This document shows positions 44,980-57,480 of a stretch of DNA of 64,000 nt, one piece after another. Location of the stretch: the NCBI RefSeq assembly GCF_023065955.2, contig NW_026622986.1, forward strand, positions 16,517,848-16,581,847, written 5' to 3'. Within the stretch, counting starts at the first letter, position 1. The number at the start of each line of letters is the position of its first letter. This DNA is from Ursus arctos. Lineage: Eukaryota; Chordata; Mammalia; Carnivora; Ursidae. The notes under the pieces are model-generated. The model had not been told where the DNA came from. It saw only the letters and a list, made by a program, of their open reading frames with translations, and ran no database searches. A program made the translations under genes and the position numbers.

Positions 44980-46292
44980 GTAAGTACAAGTACGGCCTTT
45001 TACAGGACTGACATGGCTGCCAGGAGCATGATTTTTGTGAATTTCTATAATCACATTATTTTTCAATGGGTGGGAGTAAAGTTTTGCTGATGAAGTTAAT
45101 CCTGTGATAAACATAACCATCTGTCATTTTCAGAAAAGCAACAGCAGGCCCTCTTGGGTAATATCCTTTTGCCATATGGCATATTGTTCTCTATGAATAT
45201 CTTATATGTTAAAAGTGATATTCTCATTACAATTTAAATGTTTGAAGCTGTAAATTGCTTGGAATTTTTAGCAGCTATGGACCTCAGCTATCTTACACAA
45301 AACTCTAATAATGCCCACTTCACAAACAGGAAGGACTCCTTCATAGAACAAGAAAGAATTAAGGTATATTTTTATAAAACCTAATTGGATGCCACGTTGG
45401 GCCTTGAGACTATTTCTCCTTCGTTTGCATGTCATTTTAGATGTCATATGGAGCACGTAATGTATTAGCTGTCCACTGAGAGCAGGGGGTACGAGGAAGT
45501 GTAAGAAACGGCCCTGCCCACAGGGGGCTCACCGGCAGGTGGTTGGAACCTGACACATATACAAATTACTATAATTTGGTGTACAAAGTACGACAGTAGA
45601 GGTGTGTGTGTGTGTGTGTGTGTACACACATGTACACAAAGGAGGAAGCAATTCTGAGTGAGTGGGATGAGCCTCCAAGAATTCCCTCCCACATGAGGGA
45701 ATTACGATCTCTTTTAATGTGATCATTGTTCTGATGGGAAGCAGATGCGTTAATTCTCTTACTACTGTTTAGAGGTTGACCTTTTGGAGGGACTTTTCCT
45801 CTGTGAATTTAGAATGTGGTACTTATATATAGCGTCAAATAGGTTGTTCAAGGACTGAGAGATAGTGTTGTTTTGCAAGCTTTAATCAGCAAGTCCCAGA
45901 GGAGAGGAGTGTGGGGAGCACGTCTGTGACTCGCTCTGCTGCCCGTCCCCAGCCTCCCAAGTTCTTTGCTGTCCCTTCACTGTTTCCCTCCTTGTGGCCC
46001 CTTCTCTTTCCACTTCTTCGTCCTTGGGGAAGCGGCTGTAAGGACTGGTCGGGATTAGAATGGTCATCTAGTCCCAGGGCCCGTGGGTGGTGCGAGGAGA
46101 TGAATGGGACCGGTCTGTCCCTGTGTCCCCTGGATTTACTGTGGGTCGTAGTCGATCCTATGAAGCCCAGCCATGCCTTCTGGGGATGGGCAACTGCAGG
46201 CACTTGGCTACACGTGGACCTAGATGGTGGCAGATTCAGGTCTGGTTAACATTTTGTACATCTAAATTTGTTCCACATTGTGACTGTTTCAG
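44980..46292 (+). other. PIP4K2A: PIP4K2A intron 2 (complete, 1,313 bp)
   Basis: A GT-AG intron of phase 2, starting gtaagt and ending tgtttcag. It has no SINE. It contains a degraded, probably LINE-2-derived antisense patch around 45470-45600, interrupted by a (GT)n run at 45602-45623, and otherwise unassigned sequence. Confidence 0.93.
45602..45623. repeat. (GT)n microsatellite
   Basis: Eleven GT units in intron 2, followed by a TGTACACA palindromic run. Confidence 0.93.
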
Positions 46293-46389
46293 AGAAAACA
46301 TGCCGAGCCACTTCAAGTTTAAGGAATATTGCCCGATGGTTTTCCGTAACCTGAGGGAGAGGTTTGGCATCGACGATCAGGATTTCCAG
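46293..46389 (+). CDS. PIP4K2A: PIP4K2A coding exon 3 (internal exon)
   Basis: The first base completes the split Lys codon of the preceding exon (AA+A). It is followed by 32 codons reading [20 protein letters not shown], then [12 protein letters not shown], about residues 82-113 of PIP4K2A. This is the N-terminal region before the ATP-binding core of type II PIP kinases. The acceptor is gactgtttcag and the donor gtgagt. A second AG follows two bases later (cagag), but using it would shift the frame, so the first AG is chosen. The alpha-type ENMPSH and DDQDFQ residues separate it from beta (ENLPSR, DDQDYQ). The reading frame is open and continues in phase 0 into the next exon. Confidence 0.97.
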
Positions 46390-47136
46390 GTGAGTTGCTT
46401 TTGTAACCTTTGCTTCAAATGGGATTTGCTCTGTAAAACAGGACTTGCATTTTTTTTCATTACAAGTAATTATATAATAGTAACTTTCATTTTATATAAG
46501 AATGTTTCAGTGTGTTTTCTGAAGTCAAGGGCTCTTTTATTTAGGAGACTCTATACAGAATGATTTTAGCAGTCGGCAGGAAAAGATTATTGTTTGGGAA
46601 GGGAACACACGCGAGAGTTCTAGGTGACACTCTGATTTTGCAGCAAGTGTCCTGCCAGCAGAGCCTCCTTTGATTTCTGCTGTCAGACGTGTCAGCAGCC
46701 TGTGCTAGTGCGTATGTGTGTCTTGAATTCACATTTCCTGTATTTGCAGCGGCCACGTAGCAATCGTAGAAATTTTATTTTTGTTCTGATTGATCTGCTG
46801 CTTTTCAAATTGGCCGAACCTGACCCTTGCTCGCAGCATTTTGTCAGAGGCCACGCCTTGTGCGCTACGACGTGTCATGGTCTAGTGACCTCAGAGCTCT
46901 TGTCACCAGCAGGAGCCTGCCAGTCCTGGGAATGGCTTGGGGAGCACTGTCATCTGCTCTTGGTTCCCATAAAAATGTGCACCATTGCTTTTCTTCCTAT
47001 ATATGCCTCGTTCTCAAATTTGACTTTTCCAGTTGAGATCCTGGTGCTGCCATAAGTGCTAATCCATGGTCGTTTCTCCTGAGAAAGGACCTGGCATCAG
47101 TTAGCCAGTCAGATTGGTAAAAACCAAGGATTTTTT

Positions 47137-47323
47137 AAAAAGATTTTATTTATTTATTTGAGAGAGAGAGAACATGAGTGGGGAGGAGGGACAGAGGGAG
47201 AGGGAGAAGCAGACTTCCAGCTGAGCAGGGAGCCCAAGGGAGGGGCTCGATTCCAGGACCCCGGGGGATCATGACCTGAGCCTAAGGCAGATGCTTAACC
47301 GACTGAGCCACCCAGGCGCCCCC
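47137..47323 (-). mobile_element. Carnivore tRNA-Lys SINE, antisense
   Basis: The tail 'aaaaagattttatttattta' and the head 'gagccacccaggcgcccc'. An imperfect target duplication flanks it (ccaaggatttttt / acaaggattttttt). Confidence 0.95.
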
Positions 47324-47992
47324 ACAAGGATTTTTTTAGAAGGGGAAAATCTGAGTTAAGAGATGCAAGGGCTACTTTCTAGTCTTTTAGGACAGTCTAT
47401 TCATTTTACTGTGAAAGCACTGAGCGTTTTAAATCCCTTCACATCTAGTAAACACTTTCTTTCATTTGCCCCAAATCAGAGATCCTAATTTATCCTGCAT
47501 TAAGTGCCATATTGCCACCCTGAGTGGCCTTACAAGTTAAACACTGACATAGCTTACCCTGTATTTTCTCTTAAAGAATAGGGTCCCTAAGGCAAATTGA
47601 GCTTAGTTGAGTACACTTCCTTAAAGATTGTGGGCCTCTCCACCCTGCCCTGCCCCATTATTGAGTTTTCAAGAATTTCTCGCATGCTCACTCAGGCTTA
47701 CAAGAAGCTTCCAAGCTGCCAGGTTTTGAATAAGCAATGCTAGCGAGGCTGCCGGTGACATTCTCTCCTCTGTGGACCAGGGCTGAGTTTTCCACAGAGG
47801 TGGGTTCTGAGCAGAGGCTCGGGTGCACCCCAGAGAGAGCTGGAGAGAAGTGGAACAGAGTCGAGTGGGCGCTCGGTTTGCTTTTAAAAAAACTGGTGGA
47901 GCCAGCGCTCAGATTTGGGCCCCATGTGTAAGAGAAAGAATTTCAGTCAAACTTAGACTTGGAATTTACTGCTAAAAAAATAAGTCACTTTT

Positions 47993-48414
47993 TATTTATT
48001 TAAAAAGATTTTATTTATTTATTTATTTGAGAGTGAGAGAGAGAGTGAGCAAGCACAAGAGCAGGGGGAGGGAGGGGCGCCTGGGTGGCACAGCGGTTCA
48101 GCGTCTGCCTTCGGCTCAGGGCGTGATCCCGGCGTTCTGGGATCGAGCCCCACATCAGGCTCCTCCGCTATGAGCCTGCTTCTTCCTCTGCCACTCCCCC
48201 TGCTTGTGTTCCCTCTCTTGCTGGCTGTCTCTATCTCTGTCGAATAAATAAATTTTAAAAAATCTTTAAAAAAAAAACAAAAGAGCAGGGGAAGGGAGAA
48301 GCAGACTCCCCACTGAGCAGGGAGCCCAACGACATGGGGCTCGATCCCAGGACCCCAGGATCACAACCTCAGCTGAAGGCAGATGCTTAACCGACTGAGC
48401 CACCCGGGCACCCC
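47993..48414 (-). mobile_element. Carnivore tRNA-Lys SINE, antisense, split by a younger SINE
   Basis: The tail and body are at 47993-48073 and the body and head at 48277-48414, separated by a sense SINE. The outer target duplication aataagtcactttt lies at 47979-47992 and 48415-48428. Confidence 0.96.
48075..48276 (+). mobile_element. tRNA-Lys carnivore SINE (arctoid form), nested
   Basis: A sense near-consensus copy inserted in the body of the older antisense SINE. The target duplication, about 20 bases of the host SINE, is imperfect: cacaagagcagggggagg before and acaaaagagcaggggaagg after. Confidence 0.97.
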
Positions 48415-48428
48415 AATAAGTCACTTTT

Positions 48429-50163
48429 AAAGAATAAATTTTGGAATAGTAAAAAAGGTTTGTATAAAAGAAAAAAAGGAATGACTCTACGTTAAGAACT
48501 GCTTAATACATTTAAAGAGGCCCTATGAAAATAAACAGTACTTTAAAGGAGTGAATAGCTGACAGCTTTGATGTCCTAAGAAAATCTCCTCTGCCTGATT
48601 GCCCTGTTAAACTCATGTGTGTTCCTCCCTCTGTCCCTCTCCTTTTTTTTTTTTTTTTTTTAAATCAGCTACACTGGCATTTCACAGAAACTGGCTTTTG
48701 AGAGCCTATAGTACAGAATATTGTTAGGTTCCTCAATTCATTACCAAAATGAAGTTCTTAAATGTCTTCCCAGAATTAGCCCTGTTAAGTGAGATCTGAA
48801 ATGGACCCTTTCCAGCCTGAAATCTGTACTGCAACAGATGAAAGTAGTTTCTAGAATTTCCCAAAATGACCAGTTTAGTTGCGGAAATACCAAGATATGA
48901 GCCAGTTTTCCTTCACCTTTCTTCCCCCCTAAAAACAAAACCATGTAACTTGATATTTCAGTAAGTGCAAATTGCTGACTACAAGCTTCAAAGGCAAATC
49001 AGGCAAGTAGAGGATGATTCACGTAACTAACTGGCAAGTCTCTGAAGGTCTTAGCAGGAGAGATCAGTATAGAGAGCCGGTGTGAGTATAATTAATCATT
49101 TGAACACCGCTCCTTTCCTCAGCTACGCCCAGTGCTTTTGGCATTTAAATTGCTGCTTTCTCTTTGGCAACTGTATTTCTATTAAAAAAAAAAAAAAGAA
49201 AAAGAAAAGGTGGGTGTTTAGTAACTTTAGTAAACCAGAGATATATGCTGGTTTCCTTCCCCAGTCCCATGTTCCTTTCCCAAGATCTCTACTTTTAAGA
49301 AAATTTTCCGTAGGGGTAGACCTCGGAGTTGAAACTGAAGACGAGATCATAAATGTGGGGCTCCACTCCCCACTTTGTTGGCTACTTGGTTTGGAAAAAT
49401 GGAGGAAGTGTGCCAGCTCCGGCTCTGAGTTTGTACCTTGAGGGCCACTGGGCATTACTGGGATGGAGGTGGAGGTGCTGTGGTCCTGGGAAGGTCCTGG
49501 GAAGCCCAGCAGTGAGCATAGGTCAGGACTAGAGGGACTGTTATCCCAGCTGCTGGGCACATCAACTCACCACTGCCCAGACATTGCACTGATCACACAT
49601 AACGTGTGATCGGTTGACATATGTAGTACCAGATTAAATACTCTTTCTCAATCTGATTTCAAAAGTGAGATTAGACAATGGCACCACATTGCTAGAAGGG
49701 ACCAGGCCTCACACTGCTTTGCTTTGCCTTGATGTGTTTGTTTTTCTGAAGTGCCTGCTTATTGGACGAGTGGCTTTAAATCAATGTGGCGATAAGGAGC
49801 TCGGCTGTCTGGTTCATTTAGTATTCAGACCTTCACATTGAATCGAAGGGATAAATGCTGTCGACCTGCCTTGTGTGTGTGAATGCCTTTTTGCTGCACC
49901 TGAAAAAAGTCAGTATTGATGAATCTGATAAAAGTAGAACATGGTAATCAGCCTACCTAATTGACCTCTATCCGCAAACTCCAAATTCTTGAAAAGAATT
50001 GAAGAGCATTCCTACCATAAACCTTTGTATCTTTTCCCCTGGTTTTGGTTTCTGGAATGTCCTTTAAAAATAAAACTTCTTTTTCTTGCTGTTAAAGACA
50101 AATTCAAACAGAGGTTCTAGAATATTCATCATTAATAAGAGTATCACTTAACATACACACACA

Positions 50164-50204
<41 letters not shown>

Positions 50205-51190
50205 CTCTTTGTAGGTATGTCCAATGCTTCCAGATTCAGAACTTTCTCCACTTTATTAGTGTGTCTTAAAATTACTTCATTGGTTTGTAAGAGGCTCGGT
50301 GTTGAATTATGTTCTTCTGATCGTTGTTGGGCCAACGTGACTCTGCATTACCATATTTTAAGATGAGGCATCTTTGAAGATGAGTGCACCCATGGAAGTC
50401 TCCACTATTCCTGATACTGTTTCTGCCTCTGCTGCCCACACCCCCCCCCCAAAGCTCCGGTCCCCCTTCGGTGGAGGATTTTATGCACGATTACCACCTG
50501 GTGTGTGTTATTTGTACCTATTGCATTTCAGCTCTGTGCAAGACATTATAGGGGTGCAGAAGGGAAGAGAGGGCAAAGGAGCTCCCTTTTGTTAGTGTGT
50601 TTGTTTGTTTAACTCTTCTGTATCAGATTCTGTAGAGTTGCTAATGAGATTTACAAAAACCCAGACATCTTGATTTTTACTCTTCTCCAAGCAAATCTGC
50701 ATCCCTCTTTCCAGTCTCTCAGACTATCAGAACCTCTTACAACAGGCCTAGGAAGTCAAAAGGAGACTTCACTTAAAGTTTCTGAGCTGTGGGAGAGGAT
50801 TGCCCACCAGAAACCAAAAAGTTCTGCAGGATGGAGATGATGCAGTTAAGCCTCAACCCACCACATAATTGAAACTGAGTCCTCTTGTTCTCCGTGGAGG
50901 ATAATACCAGGTTTACTTTTCCCCTACCGCGTCTCCTGAATTAGAATCCCTCATTATTTGCATTTGATGCGTCGTCTTCTTTGTATTTGTAATGGAGAAT
51001 TCTAATTTTAAAATAATTAATTTTAAAAGCTAACGTTTTAAACTTTTGATGTTGTAGTTTCAAGTTTAAAAATAAAATGTGAAAGTGTTAAGACCTTGAG
51101 AGGATACGGAACTTTGGGGGAGAAAACCTGCCAGTGTCTGTAGAATACAGAGCCTATCGCTGTGTTTTCAAATGTAGATTTTCCCAAAAA
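48429..51190. other. Mostly unassigned intronic sequence
   Basis: It holds a T20 run at about 48643-48661, an A14 run at 49184, a short palindrome 'gatcacacataacgtgtgat' at about 49592 and the (CA)n below. No exon is supported. Confidence 0.5.
50153..50203. repeat. (CA)n microsatellite
   Basis: About 24 CA units with one interruption. Confidence 0.96.
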
Positions 51191-51640
51191 CCATTTAAAC
51201 TGTCGAAGGGCAGGGACTGAGTCTCATGTGTCTAAGGGTACAGGCCCAGAGTTTAGCATCAGCCTGGCTCTGGGCAGCCACTTAGGAAATATCTGTGGCA
51301 GAAGAGGAGGGAGGGCTGGGGGGGGTAAACCAAGGGAAGTGAACCTTCTGGGCCAAAACATGGCGGCGCAAGAGCTCAGGAAATGCAAAGCAACTCGATG
51401 GTGGTGGGAGTGTGGAGATAAAGATGGGAAACCGGCCTGCAGACTTCCCTCAGATTCTTCAGCCCCAGAACAGCCCTGTGGATTTTGCACAGGGGAATGA
51501 TGTGATGACATGTGGATTTTCTAAAGATAACTGAGGTGGTTACGTACAGAATGCATAAAAGAGATAACACAGCGAGGAGGCTATGAGCTATCCTAGCGAG
51601 TCTGAAGAGGCATACAGCAAGGCCCTCAGCATTGACAGGG
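51190..51640. repeat. LINE-2-like fragments, two orientations
   Basis: 51195-51300 resembles a sense L2 end ('gggcagggactgagtctcat'). About 51440-51640 resembles the antisense L2 body ('gaatgatgtgatgacatgtg', 'gcgaggaggctatgagctat'). Both are diverged. Confidence 0.5.
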
Positions 51641-52499
51641 TCAAGCAGAGAGTAGCTACCCAAGGTGTGGGGAAGAGAAACCTGACAGGAGTGCAGGTGT
51701 TGGAGCCTGAGAGGCTGGGAGAGGAGAGGGAAAGCTTGGGAAAGGGTGAGGAGAGAGCGGAAGATGCAGTTGAGTGTTTAGCCTTTTGAACGTAGAGGTG
51801 ATCTTGCTCGTCATGTGGTGGGCTGCCTGGATGGTGCCCAGGGTCAGGGGCACTGGCCCGACCTGGGAGGGATTGGCTTGTGGGTGCTTATCTCTTGACA
51901 GACCTACTTGTACTGTCACCATCTGGCATTTGCTTGTTCCTTGAACCGTATGAGCTCTTTCTTTCCTCTGTGACTGCTGTGTCTCTTGAGCCTGCTCATT
52001 CACAGCTTCTCCTCACACCTGTTGGCCTCACCAGCGAGCCTCCGTGGGCCTCACAGTGCGTATCGGACAGAAACTCCTCCTGGGCCGAAAACCAAAGGTG
52101 CTCTTCTCACATTGGACAATCTCCTGACAGACTTTTGGGGAAACTCTCTCACAACCTATCAACGTCATCAGGTTTTTTTCTTGTGCTTTTTCTGCTCCTT
52201 CTTGTGAGTTGAACCAATGACTGTCCCCATCGCAGACTGTCCCCACCTGAGAACTCAGGCTTCCTATTTGCCTTTGTTTCCCCCACACTGAACCCACTTT
52301 GGGTTATGACCCGTGATTTCCAGCCAAGAGCTGACAGTCGTCCCTGCCACAAGGCGCTCCTATCCAGGTTAGATGTTGTGTTTGCTTTTTGTGATCCCCA
52401 GGCACAGGTCTCTGGCATTTTAATGTCAGTCAGGGACCAACCTGAGATTTTTAAAGGAGATCTCGTGGTGCTCTGTGAAGTTCCTGCAACTCTGCTGAT
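51641..52499. other. Unassigned intronic sequence
   Basis: Several overlapping open frames on both strands (for example 51656-52003, 51880-52212, 52149-52508) have no recognisable domain. Confidence 0.5.
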
Positions 52500-52516
52500 C
52501 ATCACCATTCGTTTTT

Positions 52517-52706
52517 TTATTTTTTAAAGATTTTATCTATTTATGTGACAGAGAGAGAGATAGCCAGCGAGAGAGGGAACACAAGCAGGGGGAGTGGGAG
52601 AGGAAGAAGCAGGCTCATAGCGGAGGAGCCTGATGTGGGGCTCGATCCCGGGACCCCGGGATCATGCCCTGAGCTGAAGGCAGACTACTGAGCCACCCAG
52701 GCACCC
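52517..52706 (-). mobile_element. tRNA-Lys carnivore SINE (arctoid form)
   Basis: An antisense copy with about 12 bases missing between the body and head, near 'ggcagactactgagccaccc'. The 17-bp target duplication has one mismatch (catcaccattcgttttt / catcaccattcattttt). Confidence 0.96.
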
Positions 52707-52723
52707 CATCACCATTCATTTTT

Positions 52724-54297
52724 GTGTTCTTCTTTTCTCAGCTGTTTCATTATTGATAAGTGTTAAATTGCAGTGTGTCTTGCTCCCCTTCTTAATGAAA
52801 GCCACACTACGCCTGGGATCACAGCTCAGACTTCCTTTGAAATTCCCGAAGAGCTTAACATACAGCTTTGAACACAGTGGGCATTTAATAAATCCTTGAT
52901 GATGATGTTCAAGTTAGCATGTTGGTCTTTACCTCTCCGACGGGGTCAGAGGACCATCTGTGCTCTCACAGATATGTCAAATGCAAACCCAGAAAGCAGC
53001 CTTGGCCGGGCGGTTGCTCCTGGCTCCTGGCCTTGTGATTTGAGGCATGTAATCGTAATCCTGAGTTGTCAGCAGGGAGCGATCGGCTTCCAGGTTTCAA
53101 GTCCATGAAACAGGTGGCATGGGTTAGGTAAAAGAACATCTCCTGGGAGCAAGGAGGCTGGTCAGAGTGTTGGATCTTCAGCGACTGACGCTGTGGCTGT
53201 CTCTAGTCGCTTATTCCTGGTGGGTCTCAGTTTCCTCATCTGTGAAACGAGGGAAAAGGACGTGATGTTCGCTGAGGCCCTCCTAGCTGTCAACTCTCTG
53301 AATCTGTTATTAAGTCATCTCGGGTAGGTGACAGTCGCCGAGGTTCTCGTATACAATATCGACATGTTCCCTTTGCACGGTGGTGGCTTTTATACGCTGG
53401 AGTATGGAGGAATTGGTTGTAGGTGGCCTTTCTGTTGATGAAAAATGAAAACTTTTCATACGTGATTTTTAACAGGACTACAAACCCGTATCAAAGTGCA
53501 AAATATCCAAAAACACATAAGACTGAGAATTCAGTATTCAGAATGCTTGGATATTTAAAAATGCACAGGGGACCGTAATGGTTACTAAATCGTGACATTT
53601 TCAGGAGAGGCATAGAAGATCGGTGGCAAGAATGAGCTAATGAAATTGACCTTTACATTTCCTCCACCCTCTGGAGGCCCCACTAATCCCGGACCTCCCA
53701 CTGCGGAAATAAACATCTTCAGTGTAGACTTTCAGAGGAGCGGGGAGGAAGGATGGCACCGTTAATCCCTTTCTTAAGGGAAATGACAATAAATTCCCAA
53801 TTAGAAGCGTTAAGAAGGCCACTGAAGAGTGAGCTTCATCTCTCATTATCTTCCTTTATTTCCTGCCGAGGGCAGACGTGACACCAGAGCTTCAAACACG
53901 GCTGTTGAGTTTGGGGACAGCCATGTATTTGGCTATGCAGAATGGAAATGGTAAAAAGAAGTTCACTTACCACGAGGCAAGAGAGGCAAGCAAAAAATGA
54001 CTAAATTGTCATACTGTTACCTGTCTTCCACTTAATAGCTCTGCCCTAGACCTTCCGTTTTGGTCAGAGAGTTCATTTTTTCCCCAACTCCCCAGCAAGC
54101 CTAGGAGCATGCTAAGAAGCAGCATTTGCTGGCCATAATGTGTCCACTGCACTGGACCGAGCAGAGCATGCCTACAATGTCCCTTCACTCGCCCAGAGAC
54201 GCCCAGGGTCTACAGCTAGCACAGCTGGTCGCCTTAGGGACTTTCAAGAAGAAAGTTTGGTCCTGTCACGGATGCCTGTGTACTGTAGGAGTGTGTT
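52724..54297. other. Mostly unassigned intronic sequence
   Basis: Short repeat traces only: an L2/MIR-like end at about 52840-52905 ('gggcatttaataaatccttg') and a MIR-like core at 53170-53312 ('ctcagtttcctcatctgtga'). Confidence 0.5.
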
Positions 54298-54532
54298 TAT
54301 ACGAAATGTCCAGAAGGCAAATCTGTAAGGCAGCGGATAATGGTTTCCTGCTTGGAGAGTGGGCGTCGGAATGGGGGTGACTGCTAATGGGTACAGGTTT
54401 CTTTTTGAGGTGATGAAAATGTTCTAAAACTCATTGTGGTGATGGTTAACTTTGTATATATACTAAAAACCATTGAACTGCACCCTTTAAAGAGGTGAAT
54501 TGTATGGTATGTGAGTTATAACTCAGTAAAGC
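54298..54532 (+). repeat. LINE-1 (L1M type) 3' end, sense
   Basis: 'cgaaatgtccagaaggcaaa', 'ctgctaatgggtacaggttt', 'ggtgatgaaaatgttctaaa' and 'taactcagtaaagctt' follow the conserved L1M 3' UTR in order, ending near the polyadenylation site. Confidence 0.88.
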
Positions 54533-55535
54533 TTATTAAGGAAGAAGAATGCGGTTGAAGCTTACTTTTTATTCAATATATGATTTTAATTTTCCTCCAC
54601 CATTGATTTTGGCTGCCTTTTTCTTGATTGGGTGTTATGATATCAGTATTCCCATTTAGAACAAGTGAATTTGAGGAATTACATAGTTTATAATATGAAA
54701 TGAATGAACGGCCAATGAATACAGCGTGTATCGTTCAGTTCGTTTACATTTGTGATTAGATTTTCCCCCTAAACTAAGAGCAAATCATTGTGCATTTCCT
54801 ACGTCTCTACAAACTAACAGCAGTAACTGTTACTGAGTATAATTAGTAGAGCAAGAAGGAAACCTAGAGACGTTAAGTCCAACTTTCTTTGCAGATAGTC
54901 AGGTAACAGAGTGAGGGCTGGAGGAGGGGAGTTGGGAGGCCTCCATGCCCTTGCCTTCTAAGTCACTCTGTTTCTGCCCTACATGCTGAGACCTGGGTCC
55001 TGTGAGAAAATTTTGTGGGCAGTGGCGGTAATAAGACACTGTATCAATGTCTCTTGATCCATATTTTAAATGTTGAGTTGAGTCTTTTAGGGCTCTGCAT
55101 TGAATGGGATTGTGGATGTCACCGTAACTCAGCGGGTTACACAGATGACTTTCCAGACCATTGGTCCAAGGTTGCTTTTCCAAACCTCCACCCCTCTCCT
55201 CAAGCCCTCATCTTTAGCCGGCAACCGCTCACCCTCCCTTAGCCTTGCTTCTCCCTCGAGGTCACAGAGGCCTGCACATGGAGCTCCCCTGACTTTCCCT
55301 CCCCTGTGCCTTCAAATTCATGGGCATCTCCAGTCAGTCTACTTTCCTCCCCTTCCCCTCCTCCTCCTCAGGAAGGAGTCACCCACCTCTCCCGACCGCC
55401 TTCCCCTGTTCTGTTTCTTTAGAGACTTGTCCTACCCCCTTTCCCCTTTGATGGACGTAAGCCGGAGGCCAAGGACAGAAGGAAGACCTTGTGGGTTGGC
55501 AATTTTTGACTTGAAAGTTCTTTATAAAATGTTTT
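54533..55535. other. Unassigned intronic sequence
   Basis: No recognised repeat. The C-rich part at 55190-55450 gives a 145-codon frame without a domain. Confidence 0.5.
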
Positions 55536-55545
55536 AAATTCTTTT

Positions 55546-55732
55546 TTTTTTAAGATTTTATTATTTTATTTGACAGACAGCAAGAGAGGGAACAAAAGCA
55601 AGGGGGAGTGGGAGAGGAAGAAGCAGGCTCCCAGCAGAGCAGGGAGCCCAATGTGGGGCTCGATCCCATAACGCCGGGATCACGCCCCGAGCCAAAGGCA
55701 GACGCTTAACGACTGAGCCACCCAGGCGCCCC
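55546..55732 (-). mobile_element. Carnivore tRNA-Lys SINE, antisense
   Basis: The tail 'taagattttattattttatt' and the head 'gagccacccaggcgcccc', with the target duplication aaattctttt / aaaattctttt. Confidence 0.96.
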
Positions 55733-55999
55733 AAAATTCTTTTGTAAAAATCTAAGTGGTTGTTAAGGAGGACTGTAAGGAAATAACCTGCAAAGGTAAA
55801 TGGACTGTGTGTGGCTCTCGATTCTCAGTGGGTACAAACGAGAGGCTTGGCTGGGGTGGGGACCAGAGGAATCAAGAGCAAATTGGGAGAAGCTTGTTCT
55901 GTAAGTCCATCTTCATTTTTAACTTCTCAACCTGCAGAATCATCTATCAGTATTGATCTGCACTTCTAAATATCTTCCAAGTTGAAATTCGCTCTTTGT

Positions 56000-56195
56000 A
56001 ATAACAGCTACTATTTATTGAGTACTACTCTATTCCCAGCACTGTTCTAAAACTTTATATTCCTCTGATTTAACTCCCAAACTTTTGACTACTATTATTA
56101 TTACCCTCATCATTATTTCTGTGGATAGGGAAACTGAGGCAAAAAGAGCTTAAATTAACATGCCCAAATTCACAGTCTTGGTTTTTAAAGTTCCC
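56000..56195 (-). repeat. MIR SINE, antisense
   Basis: 'ctactatttattgagtacta' through 'gggaaactgaggcaaaaaga' to 'cccaaattcacagtc' is antisense MIR order. Confidence 0.88.
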
Positions 56196-56650
56196 TTGTC
56201 CGATGTCATGTTATAACGTCCCCCAGCTTCACCATCATCCCTGTTTGGAACTTGAAAGGTCATCAGGCATCTGCTTATGTCAATGCGAACCTGAGAAAAT
56301 ATGAGTAAACTAAATAAAAGTATGAACAAACTAAACAGAGATGGTTTTGATGTTCAGAACATTCTGATGAGTGTGTACTTAGTGGGTTTGTGAGTGTGTT
56401 CTCTTCTGATGGCTTCTAGACTTGGGAAGATGTATGAGGACGTTTCAGAAGGCCCGTGGGACGCTCCACACATTGAATGCCCTAGATCGCCTTTACATTG
56501 TGTTGTGACTTTGACCCCAAATATCCAGAGAGCACATTGTTTTGCATGTTCACGCTTTTGAACTGAGAGGTTCGGAATCCCAGATTTTGAATTTTTAAAA
56601 TGGCACCTTATTTCAGAATATATGGCTTTGTCCATGACAAAGAATCTGTT

Positions 56651-56694
56651 TCCTTCCTTCCTTCCTTCCTTCCTTCCTTCCTTCCTTCCTTCCT
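56651..56694. repeat. (TTCC)n microsatellite
   Basis: Eleven perfect TTCC units. Confidence 0.97.
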
Positions 56695-57005
56695 TTTTAT
56701 TTTTTTAGGAATCTGTTTTCTAATGAGGGAATGTGAGTAGAGCTCCACCCTCGAGGTAGATGTCATTGGGTAATTTTACCTGGCAGCTTTCTCAATACAC
56801 ACAGACAGGTAGGTAATGGTGAACATTCCTGAGAGTAAATGTTTTACTTTGGAAATGGGAATTACCTTGAAGATGACTAAACCAGCCCTATAAGCCGTGC
56901 TTTCTAGGCCTTCGGTTAGATCAGATTTTCATCTTAGACTTGGTCTTTTAAATCAGATGGTTAAGAGGAGACAGAATTTTTTTTTTAAAAAAATGGTGTC
57001 TTCAG

Positions 57006-57192
57006 GGTCGCCTGGGTGGCACAGCGGTTAAGCGTCTGCCTTCCGCTCAGGGAGTGATCCCGGCGTTCTGGGATCGAGTCCCACATCGGGCTCCTCCGCT
57101 ATGAGCCTGCTTCTTCCTCTCCCACTCCCCCTGCTTGTGTTCCCTCTCTCGCTGGCTGTCTCTATCTCTGTCAAATAAATAAATAAAATCTT
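57006..57192 (+). mobile_element. tRNA-Lys carnivore SINE (arctoid form, near consensus)
   Basis: A sense copy with few differences from the other arctoid copies. The target duplication, aaaaaatggtgtcttcag, is perfect and about 18 bp. Confidence 0.98.
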
Positions 57193-57241
57193 AAAAAAAA
57201 ATGGTGTCTTCAGCTGGACCTTCTTTCTTCCATGTAAATCT

Positions 57242-57480
57242 TTTTTTTTAATATTTTTTTTATTATATTATGTTAGTCACCATACAGTACATCCCTGGTT
57301 TTTGATGTAAAGTTCGATGATTCATTAGTTGCGTATAACACCCAGTGCACCATGCAATACGTGCCCTCTTTACTACCCATCACCAGTCTATCCCATTCCC
57401 CACCCCCCTCCCCTCTGAAGCCCGCAGTTTGTTTCTCAGAGTCCATAGTCTCTCATGCAGTAATCAGAAGGGGGAATGAA
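57242..57480 (-). mobile_element. Truncated carnivore LINE-1 3' end with 5' inversion
   Basis: In reverse complement it is the 3' end of a young carnivore L1 ('gcactgggtgttatacgcaa', 'gtactgtatggtgactaaca') ending in an A-rich tail at 57242. Near 57457 the sequence switches strand: 'cagtaatcagaagggggaat' is the adjoining L1 sequence in the opposite orientation. A 12-bp target duplication with one mismatch (ccatgtaaatct / ccatataaatct) flanks the unit. Confidence 0.85.

Noticed and set aside
46087..46563. 158-codon frame through exon 3
   Set aside because: It is read-through of intron 2, exon 3 and intron 3. Only 46293-46389 is coding, with clear splice sites on both sides.
49592..49612. Short palindrome with 8-bp arms gatcacac / gtgtgatc
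   Set aside because: Arms this short occur by chance in a window of this size, and no regulator site can be named.
50153..50203. Regularly spaced repeats that might suggest a CRISPR-like array
   Set aside because: This and the other CA/TG/TTCC tracts are simple microsatellites without spacers, in a mammalian intron.
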